This document shows positions 54,001 through 60,385 of a DNA stretch of 64,000 nucleotides, piece by piece; the stretch's first letter is position 1; each line of letters opens with the position of its first letter. A program made the translations under genes and the position numbers. The notes below the pieces were generated by a model, which worked only from the letters and a program-made list of their open reading frames with translations, did not search any database and was not told the DNA's origin. Origin of the DNA: Acidisoma silvae (GTDB lineage Bacteria; Pseudomonadota; Alphaproteobacteria; Acetobacterales; Acetobacteraceae); the NCBI RefSeq assembly GCF_020618775.1, contig NZ_JAESVB010000005.1, forward strand, positions 1-64,000, written 5' to 3'.

Positions 54001-54148
54001 ATACCGTCGCCCGCTCGGCATTGCCATTATCGGTGGGTTGCTGATTTCGCAGGCCCTGACGCTGTACACGACGCCGGTTCTGTATGTTGCGTTGCAGCAT
54101 AGGTGGCGGTTTCGCCTCTGGCGTCGGCGGCGCGCCGCGGAAATCTGA
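51035..54148 (+). CDS. mdtC: RND multidrug permease 2 (MdtC-like)
   Basis: A 1037-residue RND permease, normal in length. STPFIRRPVGTMLLAIGLLI at the start, SVGFVVDDAIVMIENIHAHV (helix 4 Asp pair) and [20 protein letters not shown] (helix 10-11) are standard. The loop corresponding to the insertion in permease 1 is short here (YVPGGSNTQVPLSAF). It starts seven bases after permease 1 with a GTG and completes an OMF-MFP-RND-RND operon like mdtABC or muxABC-opmB. Confidence 0.93.
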   Translation: MSLSTPFIRRPVGTMLLAIGLLIAGAVAYKFLPVASLPNVDLPAVVVFASRPGASPETMANSIAAPLERHLGQIPGINELTSTSSTGSSTIICIFDVSRNIDAAAADVQGAINASEADLPSDLPSAPYYRKFNPSDAPVMTIALTSDKLSIAQIFDSVDTILAQRLAQVNGVAEVTESGADKPAVRVQLNPTTTALAGLSPETVSETIGNANVVQPTGSIEAAGKNYTLVVNSQLKDATDYGNLVVAKGTDGVTHLRDLGNVINSVATLRLAAWNRQQPAILLDITKQPGANVIDTVDGVKAVLPSILNLMPSGIHTTILTDRTTTIRASVDDVQFTLLGTVLLVLAVVIIFLQRTVLTIAAGITIPLSIAGTLAGMWLEGFTIDNFSLLAITISVGFVVDDAIVMIENIHAHVERGMSPMRAALRGAGQIGFTVMSITLSLIAVFSPMFLMPGIMGKLFHEFAMTLVIAVSVSAVVSLTVTPMICAWFMGKHRPETAPRRWQLGRRLGAAFDRGFQHIVNGYGRSLNWVLRHRIFMNLLTLGTIVFTVWLYVIVPKGFLPNEDTGLLMGQTIAAPSISFKAMETLQRRVVAVILKDPAIAEVGSRIGVSNGFSSLNRGTLFISLKPMNERKVSSDVVIARLRTKLNRIPGIQAFLMPQEDLRTGGRQSASDYDFVLSGSDLTELQTWALKLEDKLKTIPQLTDISSDQDKASPQVNIVVDRAKASRLGVTMEQIDDALNNGYAQREISTIYEQRNQYKVVLEALPGLQMDPSQLDRVYVPGGSNTQVPLSAFSHLERSTAPLTVRHQGQFPEATVSFSLKPGTAVSAGETIVQQAVADIFMPADIHTSFAGNAQLFQQSANSEPMLLLSAILAIYIVLGVLYESLTQPITILSTLPSAGVGALLALLATHTPLTIIALIGIFLLMGIVKKNAIMLVDFALEAERTRGLAPVDAIKEASVARFRPIIMTTLAAILGAVPLAFSFGIGYEYRRPLGIAIIGGLLISQALTLYTTPVLYVALQHRWRFRLWRRRRAAEI

Positions 54149-54350
54149 CCAATGCTGCAGTGCAACATGAATTTCCTAGACGCAAACTAGAATTTTCTAA
54201 AGGCACGGCAGCCTGGAGATGAGGTTTCTTGCCCTCGGCTCGTTGTCTCCCTATCTATGCTCAGCTAACGAATAGGTAACCTGGCGGCGTCGCCGGGCGA
54301 TAAAAAGCCGTGGTTCTGGCTCTGCCGGGATCGGCGGATAGGAGTGAGCC

Positions 54351-55262
54351 ATGGACGGTGCCGTCAATCCATTCTCCGACGAGACCGTCGCCTCGCCGCG
54401 ATCACGCATGAGCGGACTGCTGCGAGCGACCCAGGTGCTGGACCGTCTGGTGGTGGAGGGTAAGGCGACATCCGCCTATGATCTGGCCAAGGCCATCCGC
54501 GCGCCGGTCTCGACCATTTACGGCGTGGTGGACGCTTTGGTGACGGCGGGCTTGCTGGAGCGCGATGCCGCCGGCGCCGTGTGGTTCGGCAGCCGCATGT
54601 ATCACTATGGTCTGGCCTATGGCCGCAATGTCGACCTGCTGCGCGAAGCGCGCACCGAAATGCGCCGCCTGGCCAATGACCTGGGCGAGACAGTGCAGAT
54701 TTGCGTCCGTCATGAAGGCTTCGTGGTGATCCAGGATATGGCCGAGGCCTCGCGCAACTTGCGCGTCTCGTCCCGCATCGGCGCCCGCGTGCCGATCAAC
54801 TGGAGCGTCTCGGGCCGGTTCTTCCTCTCCCATCTGCCGCAGCACGAGCAATTGGAGATTTTCCGCCAGAACGCCGTGCCCTCGGCCACCGGCCGGGCGC
54901 CGATCGACCCCGGCCAGTTCGTGGCGCTCTGCGACGAGGCGCGGCGGCTGGGCTATGCCAGCCAGCTCAGCGGCACGGATGAGGGCATCGCCTGTATCGC
55001 AGCGCCCATCACCAATGCCTCCGGCATCGTGGAGATGACGATCAGCATCATCATGCCCGAGCTGCGCGTGCGCGAATCCTTCGACACCTATGCCGATGCC
55101 GTGCGCGAGGCGACCGCCCGCGTGGAATCCCGCGTCGGCTGGCGGCCTTTCGGACCGATCAGCTTCGGGCACCGCGCGCCCCCCGCTTTGGCGCCTGCAA
55201 ACCAGGGCGAGGCATCCCCCGCGCCCGAGCCGGCCTATGCCGCCTACGACGTGATGGCCTAG
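54351..55262 (+). CDS. IclR family regulator
   Basis: A 303-residue regulator. N-terminal winged helix (about 20-80): GLLRATQVLDRLVVEGKATS, LAKAIRAPVSTIYGVVDAL. The effector domain (about 95-270) resembles IclR-type ligand-binding GAF-like domains: VQICVRHEGFVVIQDMAEAS, CIAAPITNASGIVEMTISII. The last ~35 residues are Pro/Ala-rich and probably disordered. AGGAGTGAGCC before the ATG gives a good ribosome binding site. It follows the RND operon by 200 bases and may be independent of it. Confidence 0.88.
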   Translation: MDGAVNPFSDETVASPRSRMSGLLRATQVLDRLVVEGKATSAYDLAKAIRAPVSTIYGVVDALVTAGLLERDAAGAVWFGSRMYHYGLAYGRNVDLLREARTEMRRLANDLGETVQICVRHEGFVVIQDMAEASRNLRVSSRIGARVPINWSVSGRFFLSHLPQHEQLEIFRQNAVPSATGRAPIDPGQFVALCDEARRLGYASQLSGTDEGIACIAAPITNASGIVEMTISIIMPELRVRESFDTYADAVREATARVESRVGWRPFGPISFGHRAPPALAPANQGEASPAPEPAYAAYDVMA

Positions 55263-55271
55263 GGGCGGCCC

Positions 55272-55332
55272 CGCCCAGCTGGCCGCGCCCAGCCGGCGGC
55301 GCCTAGCCGGGGGCGCCCAGCCGGCCGGCTGA
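55272..55332. repeat. GC-rich degenerate tandem repeat
   Basis: Four imperfect copies of a unit like CGCCCAGCCGGC (CGCCCAGCTGGC, CGCCCAGCCGGC, CGCCTAGCCGGG, CGCCCAGCCGGC) follow each other at 12-18 base spacing just after the iclR gene. G+C is above 85%. It could slow transcription or fold as strong hairpins. Confidence 0.65.
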
Positions 55333-55402
55333 AACGGCAGGGGAGATTTGCCCCCGCCCGCTTGCGGAAGGCAAAAAACCTTCCTATAAGCCGCTTCCCT
55401 GC

Positions 55403-55492
<90 letters not shown>

Positions 55493-55615
55493 TAGGGCTG
55501 TAGGCTTCCGCTGATAGTGAGCGGTTCAAGCCTAGCCCCGGACGCTCCCCCGAAACGACAGCTCGCCCGCTGAGGCTAGCGTCTTTCAGATAGAGATTGA
55601 AGCGATCCGATAGTT

Positions 55616-55648
55616 GTCATCGCCGGGCGAGGCTGCCCGCGGCATGAC
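55616..55648. repeat. Half-copy of the palindromic repeat
   Basis: GTCATCGCCGGGC, loop GAGGCT, GCCCGCGGCATGAC: one arm of the repeat family seen at 11394, 21891, 37348 and 63294, with the GTCAT/ATGAC ends kept but the second arm missing. Confidence 0.5.
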
Positions 55649-55798
55649 GATAGAAGGTGATTCCGACCAGGGATGAAACGCTTTAATTCACAAATTTCTG
55701 AAATTACGAGAATTTTCAAACGGTTACAGCCATGGGCGATGACGTGATCTTGAGTTGGTTACAAACCCTTCACATGCTTTAGAGATTTCGCCCTGAGC

Positions 55799-55826
55799 AA
55801 AAAAAAGGCGGTGCCGAAGCACCGCC
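55799..55826 (-). terminator. Intrinsic terminator without a protein gene
   Basis: On the minus strand GGCGGTGC, a TTCG tetraloop, GCACCGCC and eight T. The stem is perfect. The nearest protein genes to the right are on the plus strand, so the transcript it ends is unknown. Confidence 0.85.
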
Positions 55827-55977
55827 AAGTTTAGGGAGGAAACGTCCAAGAAAGCAGCGACACGATCCGGGACCGCCGTCGCCGCTGAATACGAAACTAG
55901 GCTCCCCACCTCCTTTCGCGCAAGAGTTTTGCGGCATCGCAGCAATCACATTTTGCTGCGATGGCTACTTTTGTGCG
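55799..55977 (-). ncRNA. Candidate small RNA with terminator, minus strand
   Basis: Reading the minus strand from about 55977, there is a perfect 11-bp hairpin (arms CATCGCAGCAA and TTGCTGCGATG), then AAAGGAGGTG, a complete Shine-Dalgarno sequence (55907-55916), later a GUUU-CCUCCCU-AAAC stem-loop (anti-Shine-Dalgarno-like loop, about 55829-55843), and a strong terminator (GGCGGTGC-TTCG-GCACCGCC then eight T, 55799-55826). No protein gene uses this terminator. Alphaproteobacterial small RNAs with CCUCCUCCC loops are known, but the match here is partial. The 5' end is a guess. Confidence 0.4.
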
Positions 55978-55980
55978 GAT

Positions 55981-55995
55981 TTAATGTTGCATTAA
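55981..55995. promoter_or_regulatory. Perfect palindrome TTAATGTTGCATTAA
   Basis: Six-base arms (TTAATG/CATTAA) around TTG, in an A/T-rich patch between the candidate small RNA and the COG4705 gene. A regulator binding site is possible, for either side. Confidence 0.4.
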
Positions 55996-56183
55996 GCTTT
56001 GGCCTTGCCACCAGGCCGGCGCGGCCGCCCGCCTGACGCAGATTGGCCAATCCCAATCCCCCGGCCGCCTTCCCCCAATCTTCGCCCTGTTAGAAGCCCA
56101 GCCCACACCATGCGTTCAACCGGTGTCAGGGCGGCTGCGTCGATGGAGACACCGACCTCGCCCGGTATCTGAAGGGAGAGGCC

Positions 56184-56963
56184 GTGCAGTCCGGGGCGAA
56201 GCTGATGCTCAACAAGGTTCCAGAAATCACCTTGGCTTTCTGGTTCATCAAGATCATGTCGACGACGGTGGGCGAAACCGGGGCCGATTACCTGGCGGTC
56301 AATGTCGGCCTGGGCGCCACCGCCACGACGCTGCTGATGGTGGCGCTGCTGGCCGCCGCGCTCATCGCGCAGTTACGCGCGCGCCGTTATGTGCCGGCGA
56401 TCTACTGGCTGACCGTGGTTCTGGTCAGCGTCGTCGGCACCCAGATTACGGATGCGCTGACCGACGGGCTGAATGTCAGCCTCTATGTCAGTACTGCCGT
56501 CTTCGCCGTGGCTCTGGCTGTCACCTTCCTCGCCTGGTTCGCGGTCGAGAAGACGCTGTCCATCCACAGCATCGTCACCCGGCGGCGCGAGCTGTTCTAT
56601 TGGACGGCCATCCTGTTCACCTTCGCGCTGGGAACGGCATCCGGTGACCTGGCAACGGAAGCGCTCGGCCTCGGCTTCACCCTCGGCGTCGTCATTTTCG
56701 GCCTGCTCATCCTGGCGACCGCCGGCGCCTGGTATATCGGCGCGAATGCCGTCCTCACCTTCTGGATTGCCTATATCCTGACGCGCCCGCTTGGCGCCTC
56801 CCTCGGCGATCTGCTGTCGCAGTCGCAGACTTATGGTGGCCTCGGCCTTGGTACCATCGTCACCAGCATCGTGTTCCTGGCCATCATCATCGCCCTCGTT
56901 GTCCGGCTGACCGTGCAGGACAGCAGACAGCGCGATAGCGACGGGGCCGAAGCCGGCATCTGA
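56184..56963 (+). CDS. COG4705 membrane protein, copy A
   Basis: A 259-residue membrane-anchored protein with about eight helices. Landmarks are LNKVPEITLAFWFIKIMSTT near the start, the loop EKTLSIHSIVTRRRELFYWT, and AYILTRPLGASLGDLL near the end. The family (COG4705) has no established function. A paralogue with the same landmarks is encoded at 59449-60261. GAAGGGAGAG just before the GTG at 56184 is a good ribosome binding site. It lies upstream of a small periplasmic protein gene and a two-component pair on the same strand, suggesting one functional unit. Confidence 0.85.
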   Translation: MQSGAKLMLNKVPEITLAFWFIKIMSTTVGETGADYLAVNVGLGATATTLLMVALLAAALIAQLRARRYVPAIYWLTVVLVSVVGTQITDALTDGLNVSLYVSTAVFAVALAVTFLAWFAVEKTLSIHSIVTRRRELFYWTAILFTFALGTASGDLATEALGLGFTLGVVIFGLLILATAGAWYIGANAVLTFWIAYILTRPLGASLGDLLSQSQTYGGLGLGTIVTSIVFLAIIIALVVRLTVQDSRQRDSDGAEAGI

Positions 56964-57016
56964 GCACGCCCTGAATTGACAGCGCTCCAATCAAAAATTT
57001 CCTTCGGAGTAACACA

Positions 57017-57424
57017 ATGTCCTTTTACACGCTGCGTCTTCCGCTTGCCCTTCGCCTCAGCCTGAGCCTGCTTTCCATCGCCGGGCTTGAAGGGGCGATG
57101 GTCCCCGCCATGACCGTCACCGCGCAGGCGGCCGCGAGCCTGGGTGACCTATCATCCTTCCGCGCCATCGTCGTCGATGTCAAAACGTTGACCGACAAGG
57201 GCGACCTGCATGGCGCCCGCGTCCGCATCAAGGATCTTGAAACGGCCTGGGACGATGCCGAGGCCGGCCTGAAGCCGCGCGACGCGCGCGACTGGCATAA
57301 GGTCGATAAGGCGATCGACCATGCGCTGACCGCGCTGCGCGCCAGCCAGCCGGACCAGGCAAGCTGCGAGGCCACACTTGGCGCTTTGTTGCAGGTTATG
57401 GATCAAACCGCGCAAAAGGGCTAA
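57017..57424 (+). CDS. Small exported protein beside the two-component system
   Basis: A 135-residue protein. Residues 1-40 look like a long signal peptide ([20 protein letters not shown], ending VTAQAAA). The mature part is helical and charged: [61 protein letters not shown] do not know a named family, but this pattern is one I associate with neighbours of COG4705 genes in proteobacteria. GGAG eight bases before the ATG supports the start. It could be the periplasmic sensor partner of the kinase downstream; that is speculation. Confidence 0.75.
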   Translation: MSFYTLRLPLALRLSLSLLSIAGLEGAMVPAMTVTAQAAASLGDLSSFRAIVVDVKTLTDKGDLHGARVRIKDLETAWDDAEAGLKPRDARDWHKVDKAIDHALTALRASQPDQASCEATLGALLQVMDQTAQKG

Positions 57425-57461
57425 TCATGCGACAGGATGACACTGGCGAAGGACTACCGGT

Positions 57462-58145
57462 TTGCGCGTTCTAGTCGTCGAGGATGATGAAGAGACGGCA
57501 AGCTTCGTCCTGCGTGGCCTGCGCGAGCACGGCCACCAGGCCGATCACGCGGCGGACGGTCAGGACGGCCTCTTTCAGGCCACCAACGCCGCCTATGACG
57601 TCATGGTGGTGGACCGCATGCTGCCGGGCATGGAAGGGCTGAACCTTGTCCGCGCGGTGCGCCGCGCGCATGTGCAGACGCCGGTTCTGTTCCTGACGGC
57701 GCTGCGCGGCGTCGGCGACCGCGTGCAGGGGCTGGAGGCGGGCGGCGACGACTATCTCGTCAAACCCTTCGCCTTTGCCGAATTGCTGGCGCGTCTTCAG
57801 GCGCTGGCGCGCCGCCCGCCGCTGAAGAATGCGCCGACGTCCTTCCGCGTCGCCGATCTGGAGCTTGACCTGCTGCGGCGCTCCGTCAGCCGCGCCGGAC
57901 AGCGGGTTGACCTTCAGCCGCGCGAATTTTTGCTTCTGGAATTCCTCATGCGCCATGCCGACCGCGTGGTGACCCGCACCATGCTGCTGGAAGGCGTGTG
58001 GGAATTCCACTTCGATCCGAAAACCAATATCGTCGAAAGCCATATGAGCCGATTGCGCTCCAAAATCTCGCATCTCGGCCGGCACCCGGAACTGATCCAT
58101 ACGGTGCGTGGCTCCGGCTACGTCCTGCGCGCGCCCGGCCCTTGA
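57462..58145 (+). CDS. OmpR family response regulator (QseB/PmrA-like)
   Basis: A 227-residue two-domain regulator. Receiver: VVEDDEETASFVLRGL, phospho-Asp in VMVVDRMLPGMEGLN, TALRG and YLVKPFAFAELLARLQAL. Winged helix: VDLQPREFLLLEFLMRHADR and NIVESHMSRLRSKI. The start is a TTG with GAAGGA seven bases upstream. Its stop overlaps the TTG of the histidine kinase gene (TTGA), so the two are coupled. Likely targets are the flanking COG4705 genes. Confidence 0.93.
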   Translation: MRVLVVEDDEETASFVLRGLREHGHQADHAADGQDGLFQATNAAYDVMVVDRMLPGMEGLNLVRAVRRAHVQTPVLFLTALRGVGDRVQGLEAGGDDYLVKPFAFAELLARLQALARRPPLKNAPTSFRVADLELDLLRRSVSRAGQRVDLQPREFLLLEFLMRHADRVVTRTMLLEGVWEFHFDPKTNIVESHMSRLRSKISHLGRHPELIHTVRGSGYVLRAPGP

Positions 58146-59497
58146 GGCTTATCCGCACGGCGAGTTTCCGCTTCGCGGCGCTCTATGTCCTGCTGTTCGT
58201 GGTCTCGGCCGGCATTCTGGGCGGCGCGGTATTTCTGACCGCCCGCCGCAGCCTGCAACAGCAGCTGACGACGAGCGTGACCGCCGATATGGCCTTCTTG
58301 CAATCGGAATATGCCCGTGGCGGCCTTCAGCATCTGCGCAGTCTTATCCAGACGCGCGAGCGCGAGCCCGATGCGCCGGATTATATTCTGCAAGCTCCGA
58401 GCGGGCAGGTTCTGGCCGGCGAGATCATCCCCCGTTCTGACCTCCATCCCGGTTGGACGGAGCTTGATGCCGCCGAAGAGGGGCTGAACCAGGAGACGCC
58501 GGAGCACCTGCGGGCGCTGGTGGTGGACCTGGGCGGCGGCCTGCTGCTGGGCGTGGGCGACGACCTGTCCCGCATCTCGGAAGTCGAGGAAGCCATCGCT
58601 TCCGCTTTCGCCTGGGTCGTCGGTCTTGCCGTCATCCTCGGCATCGGCGGCGGCGTCCTGCTGAGCCAGGCCTTTCTGGCGCGCGTGGATGCCATCGGCC
58701 GTGCGGCCGAGGCGATCATCGCCGGCGACCTGTCGCATCGCATCCCGACCGGCGGCGACAGCGATTTTGACCGTCTGGCCGGCACGCTGAACCGCATGCT
58801 GGACCGCATCAATGCGCTGATGGAAACCTTGCAGCAGGTGAGTTCGGATATCGCGCATGACCTGCGCACGCCCCTCTCCCGCCTCTATCAGAAGCTGGAC
58901 GGCGCGCGGGAGAATGCGCGCTCCCTCGCCGATTACGAGGCCGCCATCCACGGCGCGCTGCGCGATGCCGAAGCGCTGATGGAGACTTTTTCGGCCCTGC
59001 TGCGCATCGCCCAGGTGGAGGGCGCGGCCCGCCGCGCCGCCTTCCGCGATGTTGATCTCTCAGCCGTGGTCGATGCCGTGGCCGACGCCTATCGGCCGGA
59101 TGCCGAGGATGCCGGCCATGTTATCCTGGTCGAGGCCACCGCCAGCGTAACCGTTCATGGCGACAAGGATCTGCTGACCCAGGCGCTTGCCAATCTGATC
59201 GAAAACGGGCTGCGCCACACCCCGGCCGGGACGGTCCTACGGGTGACGCTGTCAGCCGGCAGCGGCACCGGCCCCGTGCTGGCCGTGGCCGATAACGGCC
59301 CAGGCGTCGCGCCTGACGATCTGCCGCGCCTGACGCAGCGCTTCTATCGGACGGAGCGCAGCCGCACCACGGCCGGCAATGGGCTGGGCCTCAGCCTTGT
59401 GGCCGCCGTGATGGAGTTGCATCGCGGCCGGGTCGATCTGGAAGCGGCTCATCCCGGGCTTGCGGTGCGTCTGATCTTTCCGGCGGAAAAACCCTGA
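58142..59497 (+). CDS. Sensor histidine kinase
   Basis: A 451-residue membrane kinase. Helix 1 (FAALYVLLFVVSAGILGGAV) and helix 2 (AFAWVVGLAVILGIGGGVLL, about 155-175) flank a ~120-residue periplasmic sensor domain with no recognised fold. HAMP follows (RAAEAIIAGDLSHRIPTGG), then HisKA with the phospho-His in SSDIAHDLRTPLSRL, and an HATPase with N box NLIENGLRHTP, G1 VADNGPGVAPDDL and G2 GNGLGLSLV. The start is a TTG overlapping the regulator stop; the frame extends upstream only inside that gene. Confidence 0.93.
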   Translation: MRLIRTASFRFAALYVLLFVVSAGILGGAVFLTARRSLQQQLTTSVTADMAFLQSEYARGGLQHLRSLIQTREREPDAPDYILQAPSGQVLAGEIIPRSDLHPGWTELDAAEEGLNQETPEHLRALVVDLGGGLLLGVGDDLSRISEVEEAIASAFAWVVGLAVILGIGGGVLLSQAFLARVDAIGRAAEAIIAGDLSHRIPTGGDSDFDRLAGTLNRMLDRINALMETLQQVSSDIAHDLRTPLSRLYQKLDGARENARSLADYEAAIHGALRDAEALMETFSALLRIAQVEGAARRAAFRDVDLSAVVDAVADAYRPDAEDAGHVILVEATASVTVHGDKDLLTQALANLIENGLRHTPAGTVLRVTLSAGSGTGPVLAVADNGPGVAPDDLPRLTQRFYRTERSRTTAGNGLGLSLVAAVMELHRGRVDLEAAHPGLAVRLIFPAEKP

Positions 59498-60261
59498 CCT
59501 TCGGTTTTGTCGCGCGGCGTCCTGGCTGAGTAGGCGACGAGACAAACAATCACGACCGTCAGGATGATCGCCAGATAGCCTTTGGAAAAGCCAAGATCGC
59601 CATGGGCGCGCTTGCCGTCGACCCAATCCGCGAAGGAAGCGCCGAGCGGGCGCGTCATGACATAGGAAAACCAGAAGGCGAAGATATCGTTCAGACGGAA
59701 TTTCCAATGAGCGACAGCGGGCGCCAGAAACAGAACAAGGAAGACAAGACCCGAGACGAAATTGCCCAGGCCCAAGTTATGCGCCGTCCAATCCCCGGCC
59801 GCCGTGCCGAAAGCGAAGCTGACGAAGACCGTCGTCCAGTAAAACGCCTCACGTCGTCTTGTGAAAATACTGTGGATCGACAGCGTGCCTTCAGCCGCGC
59901 GCCAGCAGACGAACACAATCGCCAGCAGCAGCCCGAAGGCCGCTGTCGTCACCGGATGCGGCACGCCGGCCTTGTGGATGATATCGGCCGCCATGGTGCC
60001 GAAGACGGCGATCATGGCCACCACGAACCAATAGGCCCAGGCGTTGAAGCGCTTCAGCGAAAACTGGATCAGAAGTGCTGCAACAAGGCCCGCGAAGGCC
60101 AGCCCGACCGCGACCGGCGCGTTGAGATGCACGCCGTAATCCGAAGCGGCCTCGCCCATGGCCGTCGTCAGAAGCTTGATGCCCCAGAAGAGTCCGGTAA
60201 TGACCGGAACCTTGGAGGCAACGGCGACCCAGGGTGCAGGTTCGGCGGATGACATTTGCAT
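59449..60261 (-). CDS. COG4705 membrane protein, copy B
   Basis: A 270-residue membrane protein, paralogue of the protein at 56184-56963: KVPVITGLFWGIKLLTTAMG, the same loop EGTLSIHSIFTRRREAFYWT, and YVMTRPLGASFADWVDGK near the end. About eight helices. It is on the other strand, with its 3' end overlapping the kinase gene by 49 bases, so convergent transcription may matter. AAGGA six bases before the ATG at 60261 decides the start. A basic C-terminal tail (SARTPRDKTEGQGF) faces the cytoplasm. Function unknown. Confidence 0.85.
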   Translation of the reverse strand: MQMSSAEPAPWVAVASKVPVITGLFWGIKLLTTAMGEAASDYGVHLNAPVAVGLAFAGLVAALLIQFSLKRFNAWAYWFVVAMIAVFGTMAADIIHKAGVPHPVTTAAFGLLLAIVFVCWRAAEGTLSIHSIFTRRREAFYWTTVFVSFAFGTAAGDWTAHNLGLGNFVSGLVFLVLFLAPAVAHWKFRLNDIFAFWFSYVMTRPLGASFADWVDGKRAHGDLGFSKGYLAIILTVVIVCLVAYSARTPRDKTEGQGFSAGKIRRTASPG

Positions 60262-60337
60262 CGGCAATTCCTTCGCTGCCGCACCATCAGGCGGCCCTGC
60301 CTTCCGCTAGCGCGATCCCTTGGCCGCGTCACGAATA

Positions 60338-60373
60338 AAGGCCCGAGATTGAGGATTCCCAATCTCGGGCCTT
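60338..60373 (-). terminator. Terminator of the efeUO operon
   Basis: AAGGCCCGAGATTG, an eight-base loop, CAATCTCGGGCCTT: a perfect 14-bp stem. On the minus strand it ends in TTTATT, 13 bases after the efeO stop. On the plus strand only TTATA follows. Confidence 0.85.
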
Positions 60374-60385
60374 ATACCATCGCCG

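Larger units (their letters stand above)
55493..56183. other. Long non-coding stretch with hairpins and a palindrome
   Basis: 691 bases after the tRNA without a supported protein gene. It contains a small hairpin (55616-55648), a minus-strand terminator with a candidate small RNA (55799-55977), a perfect 11-bp hairpin (55935-55963) and a perfect TTAATG-TTG-CATTAA palindrome (55981-55995). The ribosome binding site of the COG4705 gene is at its right end. Confidence 0.6.

Noticed and set aside
51245..54100. A 951-codon open frame opposite RND permease 2
   Set aside because: Same reason: it is an antisense shadow with no domain pattern.
55724..55945. 73-codon minus-strand frame after tRNA-Ser
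   Set aside because: It reads straight through the strong terminator hairpin and eight-T tract and has no start with a properly spaced ribosome binding site; a small RNA is the better explanation.
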